A stretch of 5,899 nt of DNA, taken from Candidatus Eiseniibacteriota bacterium (lineage in GTDB: Bacteria > Eisenbacteria > RBG-16-71-46 > CAIMUX01). A program made the translations under genes and the position numbers. Positions within the stretch are counted from its first letter, which is position 1. Every line of letters begins with the position of its first letter. The DNA lies in NCBI GenBank assembly GCA_020431745.1, contig JAGQHR010000239.1, positions 1-5,899 on the forward strand, given 5' to 3'. Shown here one piece after another: positions 1 through 5,654 of this stretch. The notes under the pieces are model-generated. The model was not told the DNA's origin. It did no database searches and saw only the letters and a program-made list of their open reading frames with translations.

Positions 1-971
1 GCATCGATCAGCTCCATGACCAATCCCCAGGAATCGGGATCCCACGGAGGCATCGCATCCCAGCTCCCGGTGGCATGGCTTCCATTGGTCACGACCGAGA
101 TCAGGTAGCCACCCTTGGAGAGCTGCACCCGCTCGTCGAAGACCCGGTTCTTTTCGGCTCCCCCCGCAGCCGCGGTCCGTTGCCGGTCGAGCTTCCAGAT
201 CCGATCCCAGGACCTGCGATCCACGATCCAGGCGTCGTCCGCGAAGGTCTCGTTCCCGCGCAGATTCTCGCCGGTGGCGCGCAGTCGGAACTCCACGTCG
301 CGGTCCAGATCCAGCTGCACCTGACGGTACTCTCCGTCGCCGAGCCCGATCTCCCGCACCACTGCATCCGGATAGGCCGTCGGCGGCTGCGCCGGCACCG
401 GCGCCGGGACGAGGCCCGGGTCGGTCGCATAGACCCAGATCCCCCACTCGTCGGGATCCCCGAAGTCGTCCCAATCGTGCATGCGACCCAGCTTCGATTC
501 GAAACCACCGATCGTGAAGCCCAGCACCTTGAAGCGGGCGTCGATGGGAAGGAACCCGTTGAAGGCGGCAAAGAACACGCCATACGTGCCGGCCGGCAGC
601 TCCAGGCGCTCGGTCGCCCGCCAGTTGTCGTTGTCCCGATCGCGCTCGTTGTGGGCATCCTGCTGAACCCAGACCGGCTGTCGGGACTTCAGGTCGAGAA
701 TCCAGCCCTGCGCGAGGAACTCGTCCCCGCGCCGGTCCCCCGCCCCCTCGGCGACGATCTCGATCTCGGTCGGACGGTCGAGGACGAACATCGCGCGCCG
801 CAAACCCTGCCGTTCGATCTCTTCGAGCGCTGCCAGACGAGGTCCCTTCGCCTTCGCTTCCGGGATCGGCAGCATGAGGATCGTGAGCGACCCCAGCGCC
901 AACAGGAGAACTGCGGGGAGCGGTCCGGGCCGCATCCGGCGTAGGGTATTATTCTGATTGCGAATAATCAC
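1..971 (-). CDS. Exported protein with two tandem repeat units (3' end beyond window)
   Basis: This gene is open through the left edge, so only its first 323 codons are visible and its function is not known. From the GTG at 971 the protein has a basic N-terminus (residues 1-14, ending R-R-M-R), a hydrophobic stretch (about 18-36) and a likely signal peptidase site after A-K-A (39-41), so it is probably exported. The rest is two copies of one unit, about 62-181 and 221-322. Each has an L-D-R...E strand, a W-I-(L/V)-D motif (90-93, 248-251), an aromatic (V/I)-W soon after, an L-(P/S)-x-G-x-Y strand and a D-P-D-x-W-G box (172-177, 311-316). The second unit holds A-G-G-A-x-K-N-R-V (269-277) and S-H...W (298-304). 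I recall such motifs in uncharacterised secreted bacterial proteins of beta-sandwich type, but that is memory. AGGAG lies 9 nt before the GTG. The ATG at 935 has no such site but would still give a signal peptide. Confidence 0.85.
   Translation of the reverse strand, partial: MIIRNQNNTLRRMRPGPLPAVLLLALGSLTILMLPIPEAKAKGPRLAALEEIERQGLRRAMFVLDRPTEIEIVAEGAGDRRGDEFLAQGWILDLKSRQPVWVQQDAHNERDRDNDNWRATERLELPAGTYGVFFAAFNGFLPIDARFKVLGFTIGGFESKLGRMHDWDDFGDPDEWGIWVYATDPGLVPAPVPAQPPTAYPDAVVREIGLGDGEYRQVQLDLDRDVEFRLRATGENLRGNETFADDAWIVDRRSWDRIWKLDRQRTAAAGGAEKNRVFDERVQLSKGGYLISVVTNGSHATGSWDAMPPWDPDSWGLVMELID
948..968. repeat. Perfect inverted repeat, 7-bp arms with 7-nt spacer, at the start of the exported-protein gene
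   Basis: ATTATTC (948-954) and GAATAAT (962-968) are exact reverse complements separated by 7 nt. They lie in the most AT-rich patch of the left part of the window, just inside the GTG-initiated reading frame or just upstream of the alternative ATG at 935. The symmetry and two-thirds-helical-turn spacing would fit an operator for a dimeric regulator, or a start-proximal hairpin. AT-rich sequence is also common around translation starts in GC-rich genomes, so chance is possible. Confidence 0.35.
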
Positions 972-980
972 GATCTTCCA

Positions 981-985
981 CTCCT
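981..985 (-). promoter_or_regulatory. Ribosome binding site that favours the GTG start at 971
   Basis: Read on the minus strand, AGGAG is followed by a 9-nt spacer and then GTG (971-969). The downstream ATG at 935 is preceded by an AT-rich stretch with no purine-rich Shine-Dalgarno site. This is the main reason for choosing the GTG and a 12-residue longer N-terminus. Confidence 0.55.
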
Positions 986-1125
986 GACCTGGGGCCCCAA
1001 CGACGGAACCACACTCGTCGCGGTGCCGCCTCCGCCTACGTTGCCAAGTCGCTCAGGGTTTCTTCCGACGCCGCATTCGGGTCGGGGAAGTCCCCAGCCG
1101 CTCGACATCCTTCCCCGGGTCGGCG

Positions 1126-1143
1126 CCGAGGGCGCCCCCTCGG
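1126..1143. repeat. GC-rich inverted repeat (7-bp stem, 4-nt loop)
   Basis: CCGAGGG (1126-1132), loop CGCC, then CCCTCGG (1137-1143) form a perfect stem. It sits about 140 bp before the VOC start, in the divergent intergenic region. There is no T-run on either side, so it does not look like a classical terminator, and none would be expected between divergent genes. It may be a 5' UTR structure or chance in GC-rich DNA. Confidence 0.3.
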
Positions 1144-1270
1144 GCTCCGCAGCCGATTCGGAGACGCCGCCTCTCTCGAGCGCGGCCCGCGCTTGGCCCG
1201 TCCTCGCGCGTTCCAGTACGCTTCCCGTTCGGACCAAGCTCGCCGGGCGGATCGCAAACCCACTGGACGC

Positions 1271-1276
1271 AAGGAG
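1271..1276 (+). promoter_or_regulatory. Ribosome binding site of the VOC gene
   Basis: AAGGAG is followed by an 8-nt spacer and the ATG at 1285. It fixes the start of the VOC gene firmly. Confidence 0.8.
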
Positions 1277-1284
1277 ACGTCGCG

Positions 1285-2052
1285 ATGTCGGACTACAACG
1301 GGAACTTTGTCTGGTACGACCTGATGTCCAAAGACCCAGCAGGTGCAGAAGCTTTCTACACCAAGCTGATCGGCTGGGAAACCGAGACCTGGGACGGACC
1401 GGCCGAATACAAGATGTTCAAGGCTGGAGGCACGACGATCGGGGGCCTGATGCAGCTCCCCGAGGAGGCCGAGAAAGCGGGCGCGCCCTCTCTCTGGATC
1501 GCGTACGTCGCCACTTCCGATCTCGACGCCTCGTTCGAGAAGATGAAATCGCTGGGCGGAGACGCCAAGGTTCCCCCGACGGACATCCCCACCGTGGGCA
1601 AGTTCGCGATCTTCACCGATCCCCAGGGTGCGCTGATCGCGATGTTCCAACCGAACGGTGACGCCCCGGCCCCGGCCAGCGGTCCCGGGTTCATCTCTTG
1701 GCACGAGCTGCTGACTTCGGATCTCGAGGCCGGGCTGAAGTTCTACGAGGCCTTGTTCGGCTGGAACAAGACCCAGGCGATGGACATGGGACCGGAAATG
1801 GGCACGTACCAAATGTACGGGCGCGGTGAGCGGACCTTCGGTGGCATGATGCGTCGGCCCCCGAACGTCCCCGTCTCCTGCTGGCTCTACTACATCACCG
1901 TCGCGGACATTCGGCAGTCGCTGGACAACGTCCAGAAGCTCGGCGGCCAGGTGATCCATGGACCGCAGGAAGTACCGGGTGGCGATCTCGTCGCCCAGTG
2001 CATGGATCCGCAGGGCGCGATGTTCGCGCTGCACGAGCACGCCGGCTCCTGA
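1285..2052 (+). CDS. VOC family protein with two tandem glyoxalase-fold domains
   Basis: The 255-residue protein has two vicinal-oxygen-chelate domains, about 6-122 and 135-252. Each opens with a (V/I)-S/x-W-x-(D/E)-L strand followed by F-Y-x4-(F/I)-G-W (24-31, 153-160), has a central strand-helix (L-W-I-A-Y-V, 70-75; W-L-Y-Y-I-T-V, 200-206), an L-G-G turn (90-92, 219-221) and closes with D-P-Q-G-A (112-116, 241-245). Length and arrangement match the two-domain subfamily that includes the mycobacterial Cfp30B/TB27.3 type, often labelled glyoxalase or hydroxylase without a proven reaction. The Glu metal ligand usually found after the D-P-x-G turn is Ala in both domains (I-A-M-F and F-A-L-H), so a classical metal-dependent glyoxalase or dioxygenase activity is doubtful. 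No signal peptide is seen, so it is probably cytoplasmic. It stands alone with its own ribosome binding site, and its substrate cannot be told from the sequence. Confidence 0.93.
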   Translation: MSDYNGNFVWYDLMSKDPAGAEAFYTKLIGWETETWDGPAEYKMFKAGGTTIGGLMQLPEEAEKAGAPSLWIAYVATSDLDASFEKMKSLGGDAKVPPTDIPTVGKFAIFTDPQGALIAMFQPNGDAPAPASGPGFISWHELLTSDLEAGLKFYEALFGWNKTQAMDMGPEMGTYQMYGRGERTFGGMMRRPPNVPVSCWLYYITVADIRQSLDNVQKLGGQVIHGPQEVPGGDLVAQCMDPQGAMFALHEHAGS

Positions 2053-2200
2053 GGGCGGCCCGCTCGTCTCGTCTTCCCTCGTTCGCGATGCGCCCGGACG
2101 CCTCTGCCGGACGTCCGGTCGCACCGAACGCTTTCCGGCCCGAATCCGCCAACCTGGGCCCGTCGATCCTCGGACCTGTACCTGCACGATCGGATGTCGA

Positions 2201-2206
2201 TATACT
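2201..2206 (+). promoter_or_regulatory. Possible -10 element for the DUF362/sulfatase-fold pair
   Basis: TATACT stands out in otherwise GC-rich DNA 43 nt before the DUF362 start and matches five of six positions of the sigma-70 -10 consensus. The region 16-19 nt upstream (about 2176-2184) has no good TTGACA-like -35 box, so the assignment is weak. The location between the VOC stop and a strong ribosome binding site is where a promoter for the downstream pair would be expected. Confidence 0.35.
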
Positions 2207-2233
2207 CCGCGGATGTTCTGAAAACCGAGCCCC

Positions 2234-2244
2234 AGAGGAGGAGG
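2234..2244 (+). promoter_or_regulatory. Ribosome binding site of the DUF362 gene
   Basis: The purine run AGAGGAGGAGG contains a full AGGAGG at 2236-2241, leaving 7 nt to the ATG at 2249 but only 4 nt to the adjacent GTG at 2246. The spacing favours the ATG as the real start. Confidence 0.75.
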
Positions 2245-2248
2245 CGTG

Positions 2249-3415
2249 ATGTCCAAGTCCCGCGTCGCAGTGCTCAAGGTGCAGCCGGAGAGAATCTTGG
2301 AGCAGACCGGAGAGCTCATGGAAATGGCTGGGTTCCGGGATGCCCTCGACCCCTCGGCCACGACCATCCTCAAGGACAACATCTCCTGGCATTTCCCCTT
2401 CCCCGGGGCGAACACGACCCCCTGGCAGATGGAAGGCACGGTGCGGGCCCTCTACGACGCCGGGTACGACGACGTCACGTGCGTCCAGAACAAGACCGTC
2501 GTGACCAATGCGTTCAAGGGAGAGGATCTCAACCAGTACGTGCCGATCTTCCGCGCGTACGACATCCCCGTCCTCTACAACTTCAAGGACGAGGACATGA
2601 AGTGGATCGAGATCAAGCCGAAGGCGCGGATGCGGGTGCTCGACAAGATCTTCCCCGAGGGGATCTACGTGCCCGACTACTTCGTGGGCAAGAACATCAT
2701 CCACCTCCCCACCATGAAGTGTCACATCTACACCACGACCACCGGTGCGATGAAGAACGCGTTCGGGGGGTTGCTCAATACGAAGCGGCACTACACGCAC
2801 ACCTGGATCCACGAGACCTTGGTGGATCTGCTCGCGATCCAAAAGGAGATTCACGCGGGCATCTTCGCCGTCATGGACGGTACGACGGCGGGCAACGGTC
2901 CCGGGCCGCGGACGATGTTCCCGGTCATCAAGGACTACATGCTGGCGTCCGCGGATCAGGTCGCGATCGACGCCGTGGCCGCGAAGATGATGGGCTTCGA
3001 TCCACTGTCGTTGGATTTCATCCGCTGCGCCCACGAGGACGGGCTGGGCTGCGGGGATCTCTTCGACGTCGAAGTGGTGGGGGACGACGTCTCGCACGAG
3101 TCCTGGGGCTTCGAGGTCGGGGCCAACGGAGCGGCCCGCGTCGGACGGCTGCTCTGGTTCAGTCCGCTCAAGGCGATGCAGAACTTCTTCTTCCGCACAC
3201 CGCTGGTCAACGCGTTCATCCTCGGGAGTGAGGTCTACCACGACTATTACCGGTGGCCGGCCAAGGATCAGAAGGTCTTCGAGGATTGGAAGCGGGGCAC
3301 GAGCTGGGGGCAGCTCTTCGCGGAGTATCAAATCAAAAAGACGCTCGCCACTCCCAACAAGCAGGCGGCACCGACCACGGACCGTCCCGGCGGAGCTCCC
3401 CAGCCGGGCGCATGA
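2249..3415 (+). CDS. DUF362 domain-containing protein
   Basis: The 388-residue protein is a member of the DUF362 family (COG2006), whose biochemical role is not established. Visible family blocks are I-L-K-D-N (40-44); the central block H-L-P-T-M-K-C-H (152-159) continuing to G-A-M-K-N-A-F-G-G (166-174); V-M-D-G-T-T-A-G-N-G-P-G-P (208-220); and D-Q-V-A-I-D-A-V-A (236-244) with G-F-D-P (249-252). Some DUF362 proteins carry a ferredoxin-like 4Fe-4S segment. Here the four cysteines (78, 158, 260, 268) are scattered and no C-x2-C-x2-C motif exists. There is no signal peptide, so it is probably cytoplasmic. The last 20 or so residues are Pro/Gly/Ala-rich and look disordered. A GTG one codon upstream (2246) is possible but is too close to the ribosome binding site. 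Its TGA overlaps the ATG of the downstream sulfatase-fold gene, so the two are probably made together. Confidence 0.93.
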   Translation: MSKSRVAVLKVQPERILEQTGELMEMAGFRDALDPSATTILKDNISWHFPFPGANTTPWQMEGTVRALYDAGYDDVTCVQNKTVVTNAFKGEDLNQYVPIFRAYDIPVLYNFKDEDMKWIEIKPKARMRVLDKIFPEGIYVPDYFVGKNIIHLPTMKCHIYTTTTGAMKNAFGGLLNTKRHYTHTWIHETLVDLLAIQKEIHAGIFAVMDGTTAGNGPGPRTMFPVIKDYMLASADQVAIDAVAAKMMGFDPLSLDFIRCAHEDGLGCGDLFDVEVVGDDVSHESWGFEVGANGAARVGRLLWFSPLKAMQNFFFRTPLVNAFILGSEVYHDYYRWPAKDQKVFEDWKRGTSWGQLFAEYQIKKTLATPNKQAAPTTDRPGGAPQPGA

Positions 3416-5010
3416 ACCGGCACGCACGGCCCGGTTCCGGCTTCGTGAACGCGCAGGCATCTCGCCACGCGACTCCTGAGGGACGGCGTGGCCGCAGGGG
3501 CGGAGAAGTCACGGCGCGCCGTGCGATCCCGTTCGCCTGCGTGGCACTCCTCGCGCTCGGCGGTCTGGGCAGCGGCTTCGCCTGCGCCAGGGAGCGCACC
3601 CCCGCGCCGCTCCGCCGCCCCGATCTCGTCTTCATCTCCATCGACACCCTCCGCCGCGATCACCTGGGACTCTACGGATACGGCCGAGACACCTCGCCGA
3701 CGCTCGATTCCCTGGCCACCCAGGCCGTCACGTTCGAGAACGCCTTCGTCCAAGCGTCGTGGACGCTGCCCTCGCATGTCTCGATGATGACCTCGACCTA
3801 TCCCCTGGTGCATCAGGTGGACACCGAACGACGATCGATCCCGGAGACACTTCCGTTGCTCGCGGAGTCGCTCCAAGCCGGCGGCTATCGCACGGTCGGG
3901 TTCGTGAGCTGGATCTACCTGGCGGCGAAGTTCGGCTTCGCCCGCGGATTCGACCGGTATCACGAGCTGCTGCCGCCCCCCCGACTGCGCGATCGATCCT
4001 CGAAGCACTCGACCCGGGCCCACGCCGTGGTCGATTCGGTGCTCGCCTGGGCCGACGCGTATGCGGCAGACGGTCGGCCGGACGAGACGCCGTTCTTCCT
4101 CTTCGTGCACTTCTTCGATCCGCACATGGACTACGACCCGCCGCTCGAGGACGCCCGGCGCTTCGATCCGACCCTCGAGTCGACGGAGGACGGCACCTAT
4201 CGCGCGCTCGAGCCTTACATCGCGGGCCTGCACGGGACGACGACGATCCCCGAATCTCTCATCACGCGGGCGACCGCCCTCTATGACGGCGAGATCCGGT
4301 ACACCGATCGCGAAGTCGGTCGGCTGTTCGGAAGGCTCCGGACGCTGGGTCTGTTGGAGAACGCAGTCGTCGCCGTGACCTCGGATCACGGCGAGGAGTT
4401 CGGGGAGCACGGATCGATGGAAGGCCACCAATGGACCCTCTATGACGACGTGCTCCGCGTGCCGCTCCTGATCTCTGTTCCGCCGCGCATGACCGAAGCG
4501 CCGCCGGGGCGGCGGAAGGAGATCGTGGAGAGCATCGATCTCGCGCCGACCCTGCTCGCCTTCGCCGGCATCGACCTGCCGGCGTCGTACCAGGGCCGAG
4601 CGCTCCAGCCGTTGCTCGAGGATGCGGCCGGAGGCGCGCGGGACGGCCGGGCGACCTCTGGTTCGTCGGACGTCGACGATTGGCCCAATCGTTCCTTCGC
4701 GGAGATCGGACGCTTCGTGGTCCGGGCGAGCCTGCGCACACCTCGCCACAAGCTCATCCACACGCGCGACACCGGCGGCGCCAACCGATTCGGCGTCCCG
4801 GTCGATACCGGCTTCCAGCTGTTCGACATCCGAGAGGATCCCGGCGAGCTCCACGATCGGTTCGATCCGGCGGACTCCACCTCGCAGCGGCTCTCGGTCG
4901 AGCTGCGCGCATGGATCCGCGGTCGCGGCGCGCCCGAGGTCGTCCCGGAACCGGTCCTGACCCCGGAAGAACGCGAGCGGCTGCGCAGCGTCGGCTACAT
5001 CGGACGCTGA
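3412..5010 (+). CDS. Exported sulfatase-fold (alkaline phosphatase superfamily) enzyme with Thr at the nucleophile position
   Basis: The 532-residue protein has the sulfatase fold. Seen in order: an N-terminal basic stretch (to about 37); a hydrophobic signal segment (about 38-56) ending at F-A-C-A, which could be cut after A-C-A or be a weak lipobox at C58; I-S-I-D-T-L-R-R-D-H-L-G-x-Y-G-Y (75-90) with metal-binding Asp78; the nucleophile loop W-T-L-P-S-H (117-122); F-D-P-H (235-238); S-D-H-G-E-E-F-G-E-H-G (324-334) with metal ligands Asp325 and His326; S-I-D-L-A-P-T-L-L (374-382); K447; L-F-D-I-R-E-D-P-G-E-L (470-480) and a C-terminal R-S-V-G-Y-I-G-R. The C-x-P-S-R sulfatase signature is here T118-L-P-S-H122, so formylglycine cannot form. 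A phosphoesterase or phosphotransferase with Thr nucleophile is a fair alternative to sulfatase. The ATG overlaps the DUF362 stop (ATGA); GGAG lies 16 nt upstream, too far, so coupling to upstream translation is likely. Upstream in-frame codons belong to the DUF362 region. Confidence 0.92.
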   Translation: MNRHARPGSGFVNAQASRHATPEGRRGRRGGEVTARRAIPFACVALLALGGLGSGFACARERTPAPLRRPDLVFISIDTLRRDHLGLYGYGRDTSPTLDSLATQAVTFENAFVQASWTLPSHVSMMTSTYPLVHQVDTERRSIPETLPLLAESLQAGGYRTVGFVSWIYLAAKFGFARGFDRYHELLPPPRLRDRSSKHSTRAHAVVDSVLAWADAYAADGRPDETPFFLFVHFFDPHMDYDPPLEDARRFDPTLESTEDGTYRALEPYIAGLHGTTTIPESLITRATALYDGEIRYTDREVGRLFGRLRTLGLLENAVVAVTSDHGEEFGEHGSMEGHQWTLYDDVLRVPLLISVPPRMTEAPPGRRKEIVESIDLAPTLLAFAGIDLPASYQGRALQPLLEDAAGGARDGRATSGSSDVDDWPNRSFAEIGRFVVRASLRTPRHKLIHTRDTGGANRFGVPVDTGFQLFDIREDPGELHDRFDPADSTSQRLSVELRAWIRGRGAPEVVPEPVLTPEERERLRSVGYIGR

Positions 5011-5051
5011 ACGATCGGCGAGTCGAGCTGGCCTGCGTGCACGGCAAGAGA

Positions 5052-5075
5052 GTGCGGGGGACCTCGCCTCCGCGC
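5052..5075 (+). terminator. Candidate transcription terminator hairpin after the sulfatase-fold gene
   Basis: As RNA, GTGCGGGGG (5052-5060) pairs with CCTCCGCGC (5067-5075) around a 6-nt loop, giving 9 bp with two G-U wobbles. It starts 41 nt after the stop codon, in the convergent gap. There is no U-tract behind it, so intrinsic termination is uncertain. It could instead protect the 3' end or slow the polymerase. Read from the other strand the wobbles become mismatches, so it would act mainly for the plus-strand pair. Confidence 0.35.
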
Positions 5076-5111
5076 CGGTGCTCCCGGCGGTGCTCTGTGC
5101 GGTGCTCCACG
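5076..5111. repeat. Three tandem copies of a 12-nt repeat with an invariant 8-nt core
   Basis: CGGTGCTC occurs at 5076-5083, 5088-5095 and 5100-5107, exactly 12 nt apart, with variable 4-nt linkers CCGG, TGTG and CACG. The array fills the space between the hairpin behind the sulfatase-fold gene and the stop codon of the GNAT gene. In addition GCCGGTG (5074-5080) can pair with CACCGGC (5113-5119) across the array. Whether it is a protein-binding array, a remnant of slippage or a terminator part cannot be told. Confidence 0.7.
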
Positions 5112-5118
5112 CCACCGG

Positions 5119-5613
5119 CTAGACGTCGAGTTCCTCCGTCAGATCCAGCGCCATCGTCGGGATCATCCGCCCCATCCCGCCATCGACCTCTCCCGTGACC
5201 GTGCCTCCCATGTGCCGATAGAACGGAACCGCGTTCGGATCCGCCTCCCACACCAGCCGCTGCGCTCCCAGGGCGAGCGCCCGGGCGCAGGCGTGTTCGA
5301 AGAGCAGACGTCCCCAGCCGCGTCCGACCGAGGGAGGCGCGATCCACAGATCGTCGAGCATCGCGATTCCGTCCCGCATCCTCACCGAGTACCAGCCTCC
5401 GATTCCGCCTTCCCTCCGGATGCAATAGAATGAGCCTGCCTCCACTTGGGATGGAGTGAGCCCGAACGTCTCGCGGAATCGCGCGAGCCAGGAGGCGTCA
5501 TATCCCCAGACTCCTTTGGATGACACGGCGACACGCACCAGCTCGTCGACGTCGGCCCCACGTGCGCGCACGATGCGGAGAGGTTCGTGATCCGGGGAAT
5601 CGGGGTTCGGCAT
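5119..5613 (-). CDS. GNAT family N-acetyltransferase
   Basis: The 164-residue protein has the Gcn5-related acetyltransferase fold, which moves an acetyl group from acetyl-CoA to an amine; the acceptor is not predictable. Seen: an N-terminal strand L-R-I-V-R-A-R (12-18); S-K-G-V-W-G-Y-D (32-39), a block I recall from a GNAT subgroup with S-K-x-x-W-G-Y; the strand M-L-D-D-L-W-I (85-91); acetyl-CoA pyrophosphate loop V-G-R-G-W-G-R-L-L (96-104), in which the first position of the usual Q/R-x-x-G-x-G/A is Val; and D-P-N-A-V-P-F-Y-R-H-M-G-G (125-137), the typical end of the fold. It is a single-domain cytoplasmic protein of normal length. The ATG at 5613 has only a GGAG 12 nt upstream, but starting later would cut the first strand. 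It converges with the sulfatase-fold gene and diverges from the gene at 5655, so it is probably transcribed alone. Confidence 0.92.
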   Translation of the reverse strand: MPNPDSPDHEPLRIVRARGADVDELVRVAVSSKGVWGYDASWLARFRETFGLTPSQVEAGSFYCIRREGGIGGWYSVRMRDGIAMLDDLWIAPPSVGRGWGRLLFEHACARALALGAQRLVWEADPNAVPFYRHMGGTVTGEVDGGMGRMIPTMALDLTEELDV

Positions 5614-5654
5614 CGGTGGGTGGATCTCCAGGAACGGTCTCGTGGCCTGCGGGC

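Larger units (their letters stand above)
972..1284. other. Divergent intergenic region
   Basis: These 313 bp separate the minus-strand exported-protein gene from the plus-strand VOC gene, so promoters for both are expected here. I could not find a convincing -35/-10 pair on either strand. Visible structure: a 10-bp palindrome TGGGGCCCCA at 990-999, just upstream of the minus-strand ribosome binding site; a 7-bp GC hairpin at 1126-1143; and the VOC ribosome binding site at 1271-1276. No small gene with a credible start and codon pattern was seen. Frames left open here on both strands look like by-products of high GC content. Confidence 0.6.

Noticed and set aside
75..944. Long plus-strand open frame opposite the exported-protein gene
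   Set aside because: Its translation is rich in Arg, Pro and His without domain motifs, while the minus strand gives a signal peptide, two alignable repeat units and a ribosome binding site. It is an antisense by-product of GC-rich codons.
2107..2118. 12-bp perfect palindrome CCGGACGTCCGG as a terminator of the VOC gene
   Set aside because: It has no loop and no T-run and lies 55 nt past the stop. It could be a binding site, but in GC-rich DNA nothing else supports it.
1036..2439. 467-codon minus-strand open frame
   Set aside because: It lies antisense to the VOC gene and the start of the DUF362 gene. Its composition (Arg, Gly, Val, His-rich) is typical of antisense frames in GC-rich DNA, and no motif is recognisable.
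3253..3411. Upstream extension of the sulfatase-fold gene to an ATG at 3253
   Set aside because: It would overlap the DUF362 gene by over 160 nt and put 53 non-conserved-looking residues before a signal peptide. The ATGA overlap at 3412 is the natural start.
1895..3460. 521-codon minus-strand open frame
   Set aside because: It is antisense to the well-supported DUF362 gene, with R-D-V-E-rich low-complexity sequence and no family motifs.
3328..5115. 595-codon minus-strand open frame
   Set aside because: It is antisense to the sulfatase-fold gene, which has all its superfamily metal-site motifs in order. The antisense product shows none.
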